From NCBI GenBank assembly GCA_028671895.1, contig CM053794.1:44346501-44410500 (forward strand): a stretch of 64,000 bases of DNA. Direction: 5' to 3'. The notes beneath the pieces were generated by a model. It made no database searches and had not been told where the DNA came from. It worked only from the letters and a program-made list of their open reading frames with translations. Source of the stretch: Oenanthe sinensis (Eukaryota; Streptophyta; Magnoliopsida; Apiales; Apiaceae). This document shows, one piece after another, positions 36,794-49,872 of the stretch. Position 1 is the stretch's first letter; every line of letters begins with the position of its first letter. A program made the position numbers and the translations under genes.

Positions 36794-38905
36794 GAATGCC
36801 CGATATGCTTGTACAAATCAACACATGCCTTTTGCCTAAATTTCGAATTTGATGCTAATTAATTTCTCCAAAGGCTGCCATATGGAGCTAGTTATGAATC
36901 TCTTGATGTTTCCTCTAGTGCTGAAATATTGTGTGCATGTCTATGGCAAAATTAACATAAGTTATTAATTTAGAAGTTGGATTTAAGATGTATCTAGCTT
37001 AAATTTAGTCGAGTTCTAAGTACTGAATTGTCAGGTTGTCAGGTTTTCTCAAGGTTATTTGTAATATATCCTAGCTATCAATTCTGTACTTATGTGAAAA
37101 TTAATTTGATAGGAAGTAACTTCCTAGATGAAGTTCCATTTCTTGTTTATATGAAGTTACTGGGAAGTTGAAAATTTTTGTTTGGTTAATATTTTAAAAC
37201 TTGTACTTCCTGATCATTCATTTCAGTTGATATAATATTTTATTCCTTACATATTATTTATTTTATTTTAAGTCAATAATTTGTTTATTAATATATATCT
37301 TAAAATATTTTTTTATAAAATTTAATTATTTAATTATTAACAAAATCTTTTTTTTATATTTCATTTAATTTATGAAATTTTGCATTATTAGTGTTGATTT
37401 TTTTCTTTCTTAAATGTTTTATTTAATTATAATTATTCTTTTTCAATGTAATTATGAGTTTCGAAATTTCATTTTTTGTAATGACTAATTTAAATATTTT
37501 GTTCATGATAATTTTTTTATTTATTAAATTTGTAATTTTATATATATATATATATTATAACATTTTTTAATGACAATTTTCCTCTTTTCAAATATTAATA
37601 TATTACTCCCTCCGTCCCGTTGAGTTGTTATCATTTCAAAATGGGGTGTCTGGCACGCATTTTAAGGTGAATTTTAAGGATAGTTCCATAATTTATTTTT
37701 GAAATTTTCCTTTTTTGTATAAAAATAGAACAATCCTATTTTTATACAAAAAAAGAAATTTTTAAAAATAAGTTATGGAACTATCCTTAAAATCCACCTT
37801 AAAATGCGTGCCAGAAAGTGAAAAAAAAGTGATAACAATTGGGTGGGACGGAGGGAGTATAATTTTAAAAAAATTCATGTATTATTGAATATTGAATTAA
37901 AAAATATATGTAAATTATATGTGTGTGCAGTGTGCACTTATTTTTAACCTAATATATATGTGTGTGTTTTGTATGCGTGAAGTATGAATTATCAAGGGGA
38001 GTGGGTCAGTGACTTTTTGTGTAATATGGATATTTCAACTTTTTATGGAATTCCTATTTCCTATCATTTTGACATCCAAACAACTTCATCATATACTAAT
38101 TTATGGGAAGTTAAAATTCTTACATCAATGCTTGTATACCAAATGACCTCTTAGATTGCAAGAACTACATGACAGGGCCTCATAGCAGTAGTTGGTCTTA
38201 TTCATGCATAAAAAAGTGGACCATGAAACAAAATTTAGATTTATATTTAAACGTAATGAAGGTGTTAATTATTCAGTTGGATTGTTGGAATGTAAGATAT
38301 AAAAGTTTTTTCTTTCATCGTAAAGAACGCAATGATTCTCAGTCGAGGTTAATAACAATGGATTTCTGATGCAAGTTTTTGATTTGTCAAATACAAAGCA
38401 AAACAAAACCGAATGGATTTATGATAATTATATATTAATTACTGGAGTATATAATTAACAAAACAAGACTAATAGATTCATTATTATAATAATAGTACAA
38501 TATATCCGATTAATCCCTATTCAATACTCCAGCCAACAGATTCCGATTTTAAATTTTTACAACAAAAAAATAATTTAATTGTAATGGATTGTATTATACC
38601 GCATCTGAATTTTCAAAAGCCTCGCAATCAACGATTCAACATTATAAGAAATTCAGCACAAATTTTCTTATAAAAAACCCAGCAACGTAGTCAAACATTG
38701 TAAGAAATTTAGCACAAATTTTCTAAAAATAAGCCAAGAATAATAGTCATACATGGCATGATCATGAACGTCAAAAGTAAGATGTACGTCATATAAACAA
38801 TTTTGTCATCTTACTGAATAAATTAGACAAAAACCTTAAACCTAGATCTGTATGATTTTATCTTTACCCTTTCTACACACAGGCTAATACAATTGAAGTT
38901 CGGTT
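36794..38905. other. Intergenic between convergent cyclin A3 and HOS15 genes
   Basis: The two genes point toward each other. The first 300 bp are the likely cyclin 3' UTR. From about 37110 to 38150 the DNA is very AT-rich, with GAAGTT/AACTTC words at both ends and a Stowaway element inside, suggesting an older insertion I cannot delimit. The short frame at 38169-38369 has no recognisable feature. The last 100 bp are the HOS15 3' UTR. Confidence 0.45.
37606..37857. mobile_element. Stowaway MITE, near-perfect palindrome
   Basis: The termini CTCCCTCCGTCCCG and GGGACGGAGGGAG are flanked by TA on each side (37604-37605 and 37858-37859). The two halves are inverted copies over most of their length, meeting at an AACAAT-like centre near 37730, so a transcript would fold into one long hairpin with arms of about 120 bp. 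Confidence 0.95.
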
Positions 38906-41900
38906 CTACATTCGAAAGTCCATGACACAAACTACATTGTCTGCAAAAGAAGCTGCAATCTTGTCGCCTTCTTTATTCCAACATACTTCAAAGATACCGC
39001 CGTTTCCAGCATACGTTTTAACGATCCTTGCCTCCTTTACAGACCAAACATGTATGCATTTATCCAAGGAGCCGCTGGCCAAGTACTCACCATTGGGACT
39101 GAATGCAACAGTATATACAGGGTCCCTGTAACAAAAGACTCAGATTTTGAAATCAGCTATCCGCAATTATTATTTGAATCTTTTAGTGCAATGGATCTTT
39201 AAGGCACACAGCTCAATTTTAGGAGGTTCTTTTAAAGCAATAATCAGACTATACCTATTAGAGTTGTAGCCATTGATGTAAAACAAAAGTTTAATATGGA
39301 AGCATCTAAAGCATGCTAAAGGGGGCAAAAATATGTAGAGCACAACAATATTCTCCAAAGTTATGTTGATAACCAAGCAATAGGAAGTAGGACATCATTG
39401 TCATAAAATGGTCTGTTGCAATGAAACAAAATTTATATGTATATCATAAAACGTTTACCTGTGGCCATTTAGGCTGTAGAGAAGGCTCCCTGATTCCACA
39501 TCCCATAGCTTTATTGTTGAGTCAAAAGAGGCACTATCGAAGGGGATTATACAAAGGTAAAACAAATATCAGACTTGCTGTATTTCTAAATTTGACACAA
39601 ATATATAGTTATATACATATAATGGCTAGAAAAATATGCTCAGGCATACAAAATCAGCAGCAGAACTGTATTGTAACAAAGAGTTACCACGTCACAAATC
39701 AGACCCACTGAATAACACAAGACAATTTTTTCTCACTAATATTTCCACATGTCTACATACAAGTTTGGGGAAACCAAAAGCAAAATATGAATCAAAATAT
39801 GAACCAAAGGCAAACAGGATTTATAGGTTTGACTATTAACATAAAGAAACAAGCATAACTAATCAAATACATCCAACTCTACAAGCAATAATATAATCAT
39901 TTTAGAAACAACACTGTAGAGTAGAGCTAAAATCAAGTCACTGGCAGTCTCGCACCACTCTTATCAGAACAAATTTTTATTTGTTTATCACTTTACCTTG
40001 CCAACAGCAGCTGCTGATTCGGATTGTTTGTACCAGGCCCCGTTGGACTCCATTTGATGGTATATATCTCCTACAAGGTCACAAGTGCAGGGATCATTTC
40101 AAAAGCTTGTTCCACTTTAAATCGATTATGTATTCACACTTTTAAAAGTTGATCCAACTTGGTGTCAAAATTCAAAAATTGATCAAAAATGCTGCATATG
40201 GCAATTAAAAACAAATGTTGCCAAATTCTTTAATGTGCCTAATGAAACAAGATGTGGTTGGATAATTTACATGGGGGGTATACCCAGTGGCGGACCTACC
40301 CTATGGCGAGGGTAGGTCTTGGCCCTCCCTGAGATTTTTAAATTAATGTAGTAACTTCAATTTTTCGGTATATATTTTAAGTTGGTCCGGTGGTTTTGCA
40401 ATGTTTTTCATACATATACAGATATTTGGGTGAAATGCAAGTTTCCAAACACACCGTCAAAATATTATAATTGAATTTTCCTCCCGGATTAAAGACTAGC
40501 TATGACATTTTTTTATTCAGAAGTTATGCTTGGCCCCCTCTGGAATTTGAGTCTGGGTCCGCCACTGGGTATACCACCCCCTCTTTTTAAGAAGAGAATC
40601 GACCATGTGTTGCCACCTAACTAGCAATAAGTACAAATAAGGATATATAGCCAACTTTTTCAACAGTACTTGCTATAGTAGGACTTAAACGTAATTAACA
40701 ATATTAATGGATAATGATGGCGTAGAAATATAATTATATAATATGCATGCAAATCATTTTCAATAATTGTAAAACCTTCAAAAAGTTATTAATATGAATA
40801 ATCAAATTTCGAAAAATGGGAGCAGTATGATTTAAGATGGTGGGAGGCACAGGAATTTGTCCCAGTACCTTGGTATGTTCCTTCAAATCATGTAGGCAGG
40901 TGTCCTGTTTCATGCTCCAGATCTGCAACATGTTTTATACAAGTCCAAATTCAAACCCTACGCCACTTGAACACCCATTGAAAGTAACCTTATGCATTAA
41001 ATAGAATAGTAATTGTTGTATGTGGGAGACAGTAAGGAGCAAGGAATAAACTACATTGTGAGTCTGTGACCATTGCATGAAAATGCTTATCGTGACATGG
41101 TAATATGTTGTAAAAATCACCTTTGCAGTGGAATCATCTGAGCATGAAGCGAGCAATTGACCAGTAGGATCCCACTTGACGGCATTCACTTCACCCTAAG
41201 TACCAAAATTTAAGATATGATCCAACGACTATTCCTACAAAAGCATGGTCCCACGTATTTCTACTACAAATTTTTATACAACCAAAAAAAGTTAAATTTA
41301 TGTACATCTTTTAAACAAGTTATTTTCCATGCAGGAAAAACAGAACCTAAAGTTCATTAGTTTCAGATTAGTTGGAATAAAAAAGAAAATACTGAGAAGA
41401 GCAGAACAGAAAGGTAAATAATGTGACAAAAATCGGCCGATTACTAGATTCAATTGCTACAATGGAAAATACAAATTATTATTGCAAGCAAGAACAGAAT
41501 ATGGTGCAACTTACAATTTGTGAACCATATATCATCTTACTTTCAGGATGGTCATCTGATCACGAGTTCTTTACTTTTATTTTTGCGTGTGCGCATTTGT
41601 CCCAAATGAGGGCTAATATTTCCCAACGGACTCAGCTATACCAAACCAAGACATAACTAGCTAACATTTCACAAATCCAGATACTCAGAATGTTTATTCC
41701 TTCCCTAGTACATATCTTGACTCCAAAAGGTTAAAAAAACTAATTACAATTTACATCTAAGCATGGATCGAAAAGTATGCCGTAATTTATAGATAATATC
41801 ATAATACTTATTTAATATAGTATGGATGTAGGACAAATCAAAGCCTACCTTATGACCTGAAAAGGTATTGATTGGTCTGTTCTCACCAACTTTACAAATA

Positions 41901-44900
41901 TGGATCATAGTGTCAGTCGAGCAAGTAGCGAATGACACGTTATCCCTCCAATCCACATCAAGAGTAGGAGCTGAAATATAGTAGTCTTAATTATTTACTA
42001 CACATACCCACATATAGAAGCAATCGTACCACTTGCTAAGTATGAAATAGTATTCTTTTCAAGAATGGTTTATGCAAGAAGTAGTGCACCAGAATGAAAC
42101 TCAAATTGTTGTTTCCATTCCCCTGTCTTGATGTCCCACACAATAGCAGTTTTGTCAACGCTTCCAGTGAGAAGATAATCACCCTTCTTATTCCACTTCA
42201 AAGAGAAGATCGGGCCTTTATGTTTATTCAAAGTATTCACCAACTCCCCTGATAAATACATAACTAGTTAACAGATCATGAAATACAGACTTCATACTTT
42301 AGCATCTAAATGTAACAATGTAACATAACATGCAAAATACCTAATTTCATTATTTTAAGTGTAGGCATAAACTGAAAAACATAACATAGGAAAATGTAAA
42401 TTGTTATATCTTATCAAAGCCATCAGGCCCATCACTAGCATATATATGAGTAGAAAAGGACCTTATCAAAATTATTTGACTCGTTCTTAATCCATAAATT
42501 TGTATCAGCGGCAAAATCAGGGGTTCAATTTTATTTTTATTTTTTTTGGGGGGGGGGGGTGTATCACACATATAACTTTTATTCAAAAGAATACAACAGT
42601 GATAGCTAATTATCAGGTAAGATAGCTAATTGTCATATAAAAAAAAGTTTACCAGAGCAGAAGTAGATTTGTGCTAAAGTAAATGGTGTAAAAAAATAAA
42701 AACTAGGTGTCACTTCAAAAAAAAGAAGAAAAGTGTAAGGTATTCAGTGTATATCTATTTTTTTAAAAGAGGGGGAACTAATTTTGTTTAGACTTTAGAG
42801 ATAAATACCAGATAGTTTCTGGTGTTCTTTTCTAATACGATAACTGCTTTTCTAAGACTTTTCCTCGGATGAGATCTAATCCATATTATTGGCGGTCGGT
42901 AACAAATGCATTTTCCTCTAATCCTTGTTTCGGGTGAGTTGTCCCCTTCTCTGCTGAAAACTCCAATTTTCTTGGAATCATAATAAATGTGATCAACGTT
43001 TCTACACAATTGACAATACAGCTGAGTGATAAACTGTCAACAGGGAATCCAAACACGTGCTACCAATAGATGTACATATAAACACATTGCAAGAAGCCCT
43101 AATACACTAAGATATTATTTTATTCGTCCGCAGAAAAAGTAAAAAAAAATTCTCAACTTTTTGTTAAAAATAAAACTGTTGATTAATCAATAAATTTATC
43201 ACCAATAACAAGTTTGAGTTATTTACAAACTTTCAACAATTTAAAAACACGAAAATAAATCACTTAGCAACAAAACATACCCTCTCTGCTCCATATTCTT
43301 GCCTGGCCATCATAAGAACCTGTAGCAAGTAATGTACCGTCACCCTACAAAGGCAAAGATTTTCACAATAACAAGAAAGAAATTAATTTTCTTAGACATC
43401 TACATGAATGCCAAATATAGACATTAAGTGTTACTTTATGTAGAAGTAGAACAGGATCTTACAAAAAATTCTAAGAATATACAGTAAACACTCACATTCC
43501 AATCCAATGTTGTCACATCCTTGCTTGGTGTTTTACCCTTAACATGTTTCAACACTGCACAATTTGGGAGAATGCCTTGCATATTGGAGCTACAAGGTCC
43601 TTCGCGAATGGTCCAAATACGTGCTGTAGAGTCTCCAGCACTAAAATAATTGTGGATAGAATAAAACATAAGGATCGTGATGTGACATAAAAACGTAATC
43701 TTCAAGAACATGGTTACATTAATACATGCAGGGATAAGGCACTTATAAAGTGAGGGCAGGCAGTTCCCTTGATTTGATTTTATTTTTGTTAAATGGCAGT
43801 TCCCTTGATTTTAATTTAATTTTTTGATATATTTATGCATATATGTCATAAATTTGTTTATTTATCAGATTTTTATTTGATAAATATATTTTTCTACTCT
43901 ATAGTATTGCTTGTTTAGAAAGAAAAAAACTCAGACCAATTCATAAACAGAATTATTGTCCATGATATTTCATTCCATTTAAAACACTATAAAGGGCATT
44001 AGAAATGAAAATGAAACTCGAATATATAACGCAAAGTCCTAAACTACTAACATGAAATTATTTACACATATGAGAAGGAAAAGAATGAAGTAATTCAAAA
44101 AATTTATACAGACATATTAATCGAAAAGAAAGACAACTGACACATCAACTATTTACTTATTATCCAATAAATTAACTTTGGCTAAAGACGCCAAGTGAAA
44201 TACTCATGCCATGACTATGTATAATGATCAATTTAAATGTGTACACTTCACATAAAGAAAGAGCATAGGTATTTTAAAATTTTTAAAAAGAAAATATATC
44301 AGAGAGACAGAGACAATTAAGATATTTTACACATAAATCCCAAACCAGACAGAATATATCTTTGGTGGGTAAGAAGCACACCATGCCTTATCAACTGAAT
44401 CTTCCTCGGAGACTATACAATGGTGTTCATGTATTAGAAAATAATTACCAACATATTTTGGCCCACCCTCCCTAGATTCATGTCTACGCCAGTAAATACT
44501 TGTATAGCTATGGTAAACTGTGAGGCGGGTAAAGCTGTTAAGGAGTCAAGGTCATCAGCAAAACCATTTTCTAATCCCTAGGGATAATTAAATGTGTACA
44601 TATAAGTTACTAACAGCATTCAACAATATCATGAAATCATTTAAGGATCAGTTCTGCAATTGATACAAAACATCACCTATCCGTTTACCTAATATGTAAC
44701 AATGTGTCACTAAAAATCATTTACTATGATATAATTATTGACATTTTTCATAAAAATTACAGTTTACTGGCTATATTAATTCATCAAGTTAGCGGTATCT
44801 ATCATGTTGCTGAGATGAATGATTTTCTTGTATAGGATACAATTATAAAAAAATAATCTAATCCGTAATAATATAGAGAATAAACCCACCCTGATGCAAG

Positions 44901-47704
44901 AAGTGAACCCCATGGACTCCAAGCACATACGAAAACCTGTCATAATAAAAACCACAAATTCAACAGATTCTTGTCAGGATAATTCTAGCTTTTTCTCATC
45001 TTCTACTAATTTTTATGACAAAAATATATCCAACTTGCAACTTTTTCTCCTGAGAAAAATGTCCCTTCCAATATTCTGTACGAATATTCAAATTCACATT
45101 TATGTAAAGCATAAAATTCATATATAATGTCCATAGAGTTGGTCAAAGTAAAAGAAAGATCAAGGTGTCGTGGTAAAAATGGAAACCTTGTTATACTACA
45201 AAAGAATGTAGATAACAAACCCCACACAAATATATATATATATATACAGATAGACAGATCCATAGATTCTGGACATGATCCATTGCACTTTCCGCCAACT
45301 TCGAAAGCTTGACATCTACCACAAGGAGGCAACTATAATGGCACTTCCATTAACTAAAACATGTGGATGCTGCTTGTATATATATAAATATCCTGAAGTA
45401 TCCACATTTTTATTAGGATGGGTTCATAGATATTGAAGAATGCCCCAGTTGGCTAAAAGTGATGATTTGATTATGAAGCATGCCTACATACATTACATAA
45501 TATTACATATAAATATATTACAAAATTTAAACTAGAATATATTAAGCGGCAAAAATGTTAGTAAGTAATCTTCAATTTCTATCACTCCAGCTAAAATATA
45601 ACCAGTAATATGATTCTATTAGTATTCACTAGTCAGCAAAGCAAAAATAAGTGAACCTCAGAAGCATGTCCTTCTAAAACTGTCACATCAGAGTTGGGAA
45701 TAATGCAAGGCATGGCTGTTGAGTTTGATGAAATTTCAACTGCCTCAATGTCCATCGGCTCTGTTCATGGTTGAAAATCATAAAAACAGTCAACGGCACT
45801 TCTATTAACAGTAAAAAAAGCCAAAGAGCAGTCTAATTTCACAGCTACAACTAAACAAATTAGTCAACAAACAAGTGTTGTTACTCGTAGAAGGTGTTTA
45901 AAAGCAAAAAGACCGCTAGACTCACCCGCTTTGTTTTCCTTGTGTTCAATTTTTATCTTGTCTCCATCGTGCCTTGCATGAGCAAGATCAGCATGTGGCT
46001 TTTCTTTGTCTTTGCCCTTATCTCTTTCCCTCTCTTTTTCTTTCTCTATCCTCTCTCTCTCCCGCTCTCTTTCTTTCTCCTTGTGTTGTTTTTCTTTCTC
46101 CCTTTCTCGATCATGTTCCTTCTCCCTTTCTCGAGCGTGTTCTCTTTCGCGCTCCTTCTCTCTTTCACGTTCTTTCTCTCTTTCTCGAGCATGTTCTCGT
46201 TCTCTAGCATGCTCTCGCTCGTGTTCTTTCTCCCTTTCTCGAGCATGCTCTCTGTCAAGTTCACTTTGAGACACATCATTACCTCTCTCTTTTTCTCTGC
46301 GTCTTTTTTTCTGGAGACTTTCTTTCTTCTCCTTTATGATCTTCTGTAATTCATACACATCCTTTGTGATGAGATCCAGAGGTTGTATGAATGAGAAATC
46401 TTCATCTATGTCTGCATCATTCTGAATAAATGTAATTCAGTTGGTTAAAGTTCCTCGGACATGTATCAATCAAAATGCATAAAACAGATAAATATTGTGC
46501 TTACACAAGTAACATTTGCTTCCAGCTCGAGATACTGTATCCCTTTTTGTACAAATGTAACAAGCGCTCCTGGTGGAACCATATTGCCATCTATGGTACT
46601 TCTATTGATTCCTGCCTCATACCCTAAAGCGAATGCTGAATGTGTAAAGCCTGTGAATAGAAGCCAACCAACTAAACAGTTAAAAGAGATGCTGTACTTT
46701 GATTGTATAAATGGATCGTAATTAATTTTCCAATATTCGACATATTTCACATGTAAAGATTCAACATATCAAATTCTTAAATATGAAATACAATGTCAAA
46801 TAGAGAAATATGTTGATTTCAAGTGGAAATGTGTTGTTGACGGTACCACCAGGCCCGGCTGACTGCATGCGCAGGGAGTGAGCCCACACACGGGCCCATT
46901 CTTTTTGTAATTTCGTGTTTCATACATTGAAAATTAAATTAATTTATTTATCATGGAAGTTAAGATGCATATCATTATAAATTTCAGGCATGATTTTATT
47001 CATATTAAACATATGTACGTAATTAAACAATACAAATGAGCCTATATTGCAAATTTGAAAATTTCAATATCTTTAGCTTAACTTTCCAGATTACAAATAT
47101 CCACAATAAAGTAAGTCTCCTTGGTTAAACAATTGCATATGAATTTCTGTTATTAACTGAAATGTTATATTATCTCAACAGACCTGGCTGGTAAATGGTT
47201 CGATCCCCCTCCGGCCCTCCCTCCCTCCCCCGTTCATTTTGTTAATCTAAGATTCTAAATAGATAATCACTAATAATTGTAAAAGTAAAAATATAAAAAC
47301 TTACAAGCCAATAAAACACAGGCTTACTTTAAGAAAAGGATACAAATTTGATCCCCTAATTATCACAAGTAACACTTTAACATATTTGGTACAAGTAGCA
47401 AGTAAAGTAATTAACAAGAAATTACCGAAAACAAGGCACACGTATAAGCACGCGTATAGCCTTCCATACAACATATACATAGGGTTAGGGCTACACAAAA
47501 TCAATTTCACCGCGGAATCTGAATTAAATTAGAGGTACTGTAATAAAAAGCTAATCGGAAAATGATAAATCTAGGGCAAAGTAAAGTGAGAAAAGAGGAT
47601 AAAACATAATAAAAATGAAATGATAAATAGAGAGGAGAGGTACCAGATTCGTGAAGATATCTGAAAACAAGATAGTTCAATTCGGTAGAGGTAATCGAGA
47701 CCAT
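38906..47704 (-). CDS. HOS15: HOS15 / TBL1-like LisH-WD40 transcriptional co-repressor
   Basis: Fourteen exons: 47704-47644, 46650-46505, 46421-45926, 45760-45657, 44936-44890, 43640-43496, 43344-43281, 42248-42090, 41970-41849, 41195-41121, 40922-40869, 40070-39997, 39533-39459 and 39125-38906. They join without a frame break to 613 residues, the length of Arabidopsis HOS15. A LisH domain spans about 5-37 (TELNYLVFRYLHESGFTHSAF, GYEAGINRS). An Arg/Glu/Lys-rich low-complexity stretch covers about 90-215. Eight WD40 repeats run from about 258 (VLEGHASE) to the end (FADNVVCVMDFRM). HOS15 is nuclear, acts with histone deacetylases in chromatin repression, and serves as a substrate receptor for CUL4-DDB1 E3 ligases; these roles come from the family. 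Intron 11 carries a hAT MITE. The N-terminal exon of 61 nt is supported by the ATG in MVSITSTELNYLVFRYL. Confidence 0.95.
40285..40567. mobile_element. hAT-type MITE in HOS15 intron 11
   Basis: Both termini read CAGTGGCGGACC inward as inverted repeats (12 bp identical), and the 283-bp element is flanked by an exact 8-bp target duplication, GGTATACC (40277-40284 and 40568-40575). Both features are hallmarks of hAT transposons. The interior has no coding frame. Confidence 0.95.
42541..42559. repeat. Poly-T/poly-G tract in HOS15 intron 7
   Basis: Seven T followed by twelve G. The surrounding intron DNA (42260-43280) is AT-rich with no other structure that I can define. Confidence 0.85.
45930..46300 (-). 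repeat. Arg/Glu-rich repeat-coding segment of HOS15 exon 3
   Basis: CTC/TTC-rich on the plus strand. In the HOS15 frame it encodes runs of RERE, REKE and REHA, with five or more HARERE/HAREREKE-like units. The antisense frames through it are long only because of this simple composition. Confidence 0.85.
46800..47300. other. HOS15 intron 1 interior
   Basis: The intron runs 46651-47643. It contains two GC-rich patches (about 46850-46900, GGCCCGGCTGACTGCATGCG, and about 47185-47230, CCCCTCCGGCCCTCCCTCC) that stand out from AT-rich flanks and roughly face each other. They may mark an old insertion, but no clear inverted ends or target duplication are visible. Confidence 0.3.
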
Positions 47705-49393
47705 TTTGTTGATGGTTTGAATCGCCGGCTCCCAACTATGGCTTCATTTGTTTGTGTTTTGTAGCTGGGATAAATGTGTTTCTCATATATATCTTCCACA
47801 TTACGATTTTGCCCTTACGTCTTTATGATTTACAATTCTGTTCTCAGTTTCATTGGATTGGATTATTATTATTTGAAAATTTAATTAAATAATTTAAATA
47901 TTTAGAAATTTCTGAATTTTATTAAATATTTTATATTTAATTTAATAATTTAGATGATACAAAATTTTGCATTTATAATCAATTTATGTACAATTAATTT
48001 AAATTTTAAAAAGTACATTAAAATTTGATGATATTTAAAAAAAATTAAAAAAAATCTTTTAAAATCTCGGTACGTTCAGTTTTACTGAAACAATTTTTTA
48101 AAATTTGATATTATTTAATTTAGATTTTCAAATATTTACTAAAATTCAATGACATTCTAAATGATTTTTTGTATTTCATAAAACGACAAATTTTGATGAA
48201 CATAATATATTTTTGTCATTTTTAAATCCATCTAAAATGATTTGAAGGATTCTATCTAGATCTGGCGACTAACCATCAACTCTATAAGAATCAATTTAAA
48301 ATTAAAATCAACTATAAATTTTAAAATTAATAAATTATTATTTTAAAAAAAATCACGAGTAGAATAACAATTAACAAAAAGGTCAATAAAGTTTTCACAC
48401 AAGAACAATATACTCTTATCTGTGTAGGCCTCTCTTTTCTATCTCATATAATTTTAAAATTTATTCATTAATTTAGGAGTTATGGTCAGTGTTTTTAGAT
48501 GATGATAAATCCCTTTTTACTATTTCCCTTGTTTTTCCCCTTAATTTTTAGTCTTTTTATCCGATAATTAGATTTTCTAGTAACCATGTATTGTATACGC
48601 TGGTCTGGTTTTAGAATAAGCCGGTTTTGCCCTATAAAATAGTTTCGATTTTGTTTTTGACAAGTTAGCTAATTTTGACTTGTTATTAGGTTGCTTTTGC
48701 CTTGCAGAAAAATCTTGGTTTTGTTTTTGATATGTTAGCTAGTCCTTTGGTTTTGAAAGGGGGATGGATTCAAATTTCACTCTACTTGTTTTTGTATTGT
48801 ACTCGTGTTATTCTTGTTTGAGCACTCTTGAGAAAAGAATTCTTCCTTGGCCATTGCTTCCATCGCTATTTTAAAAACAAATTTGTGTGTTCTCGTAGAA
48901 ATTCTCAACTGGTCTCTCGCAGAGGCCATTGACATGGATTATTATGAGAAACGGTCGTCTTTACATGACTAAATTTTTTAACAAAGAATAATGATACACA
49001 AATTTCTTTTTGAAAACATGATACCAAATTACCAAGTTGAGGTGGTCAAAAAGAGACACTGATAATTATTAGGGATACAAAAAGTATTAACCATTCCCGT
49101 GTAAAATTTATATGGTCCTTCTAAAAGATGAATAATTATCAGCTGCAAGCCTACAATTGGATTATTACATATATAGGTGTATATAGTAGCAGATTTTGAA
49201 GGGCATTCAGTAAGAGAAGCAGATACTACAACAAAAAGCAAAATTTACTAGCTTCCAAATCACACAAGCACAACCCACAAAAGGATAAAACATAAGAAGC
49301 CAATTTTTTCATACATGTTAACCCTGTAAGTTGGACAGGAGGGAGTGACCTTATTTTAGGGACTGAAAGTAACAGAGATTGAATAAAAAGGTG
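47705..49393. other. Intergenic, HOS15 promoter and AT-rich spacer
   Basis: The first 100-150 bp form the HOS15 5' leader and promoter. From 47850 to 48500 the sequence is over 75% AT by eye. The stretch 48590-48830 contains repeated TTGGTTTTGTTTTTGA.A.GTTAGCTA phrases, which may be a retroelement relic. No gene is supported. Confidence 0.4.
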
Positions 49394-49402
49394 CCTATAA
49401 AA
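49394..49402 (+). promoter_or_regulatory. TATA box of the CLE gene
   Basis: CCTATAAAAA lies about 160 nt upstream of the ATG at 49561 and fits a leader of about 130 nt. No other TATA-like element is as well placed. Confidence 0.55.
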
Positions 49403-49560
49403 AAAAACCTAAAAAGTTAGCCAAGAAAAGGTCCCTTGTTTCATGATATGTATAATGTAGTAACTAGCAACCCCTTTTCTTGAATTTACTCTCTCTACTT
49501 TATCTCATTTGTTTTCTTGTCTCTTCTTTTTCTCTGTTCTTCCACATCTTTGTTTTGATC

Positions 49561-49872
49561 ATGCACTTGTGTTTGCTTCATAAGCTGATCTTTTTGGGTT
49601 TACTGGTCTGTGCTGAGGAAAGACAGTTGCCCCTGACCCAAAATGAGAGTTCCATGAACAAGATGGCAGTATCTGATATGAAACCTGCGTCTCAAAATGA
49701 GGGTTCTACTTCTGTCACAGGCATAAACAACAAGGCAGTGACAAAAATGAAACAGAGGAGACAACATCAAGAACAACAGCAGCAAAGTGAAACTCCAGCA
49801 CATTCATTGGATGAGTTCTTCTCAAGTAAAAGAAGTGTGCCGAATGCTTCGGACCCTCTCCACAACCGTTGA
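49561..49872 (+). CDS. CLE (CLAVATA3/ESR-related) peptide precursor
   Basis: Single-exon gene of 103 residues. A signal peptide (MHLCLLHKLIFLGLLVCA) is followed by a hydrophilic, Gln/Ser-rich variable region (QRRQHQEQQQQ) and, at the very C-terminus, SSKRSVPNASDPLHNR. The 12-residue CLE box is RSVPNASDPLHN, matching RxVPxGxDPLHN except that the sixth residue, normally glycine, is alanine. CLE peptides are secreted, trimmed and often hydroxylated at proline, and bind leucine-rich-repeat receptor kinases to control meristem, vascular or root development. The frame is open upstream, but the first ATG is at 49561 and gives the signal peptide. I cannot assign it to a specific CLE number. Confidence 0.9.
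   Translation: MHLCLLHKLIFLGLLVCAEERQLPLTQNESSMNKMAVSDMKPASQNEGSTSVTGINNKAVTKMKQRRQHQEQQQQSETPAHSLDEFFSSKRSVPNASDPLHNR

Noticed and set aside
45894..46349. Long antisense frames rich in Ser/Phe/Leu opposite HOS15 exon 3
   Set aside because: They exist only because the sense strand encodes simple Arg/Glu repeats (CTC/TTC on the other strand). Composition is extreme and no start or splice context supports them.
47850..48560. Possible matrix-attachment or organellar DNA insert
   Set aside because: Only high AT content supports it; no chloroplast or mitochondrial gene sequence is visible.
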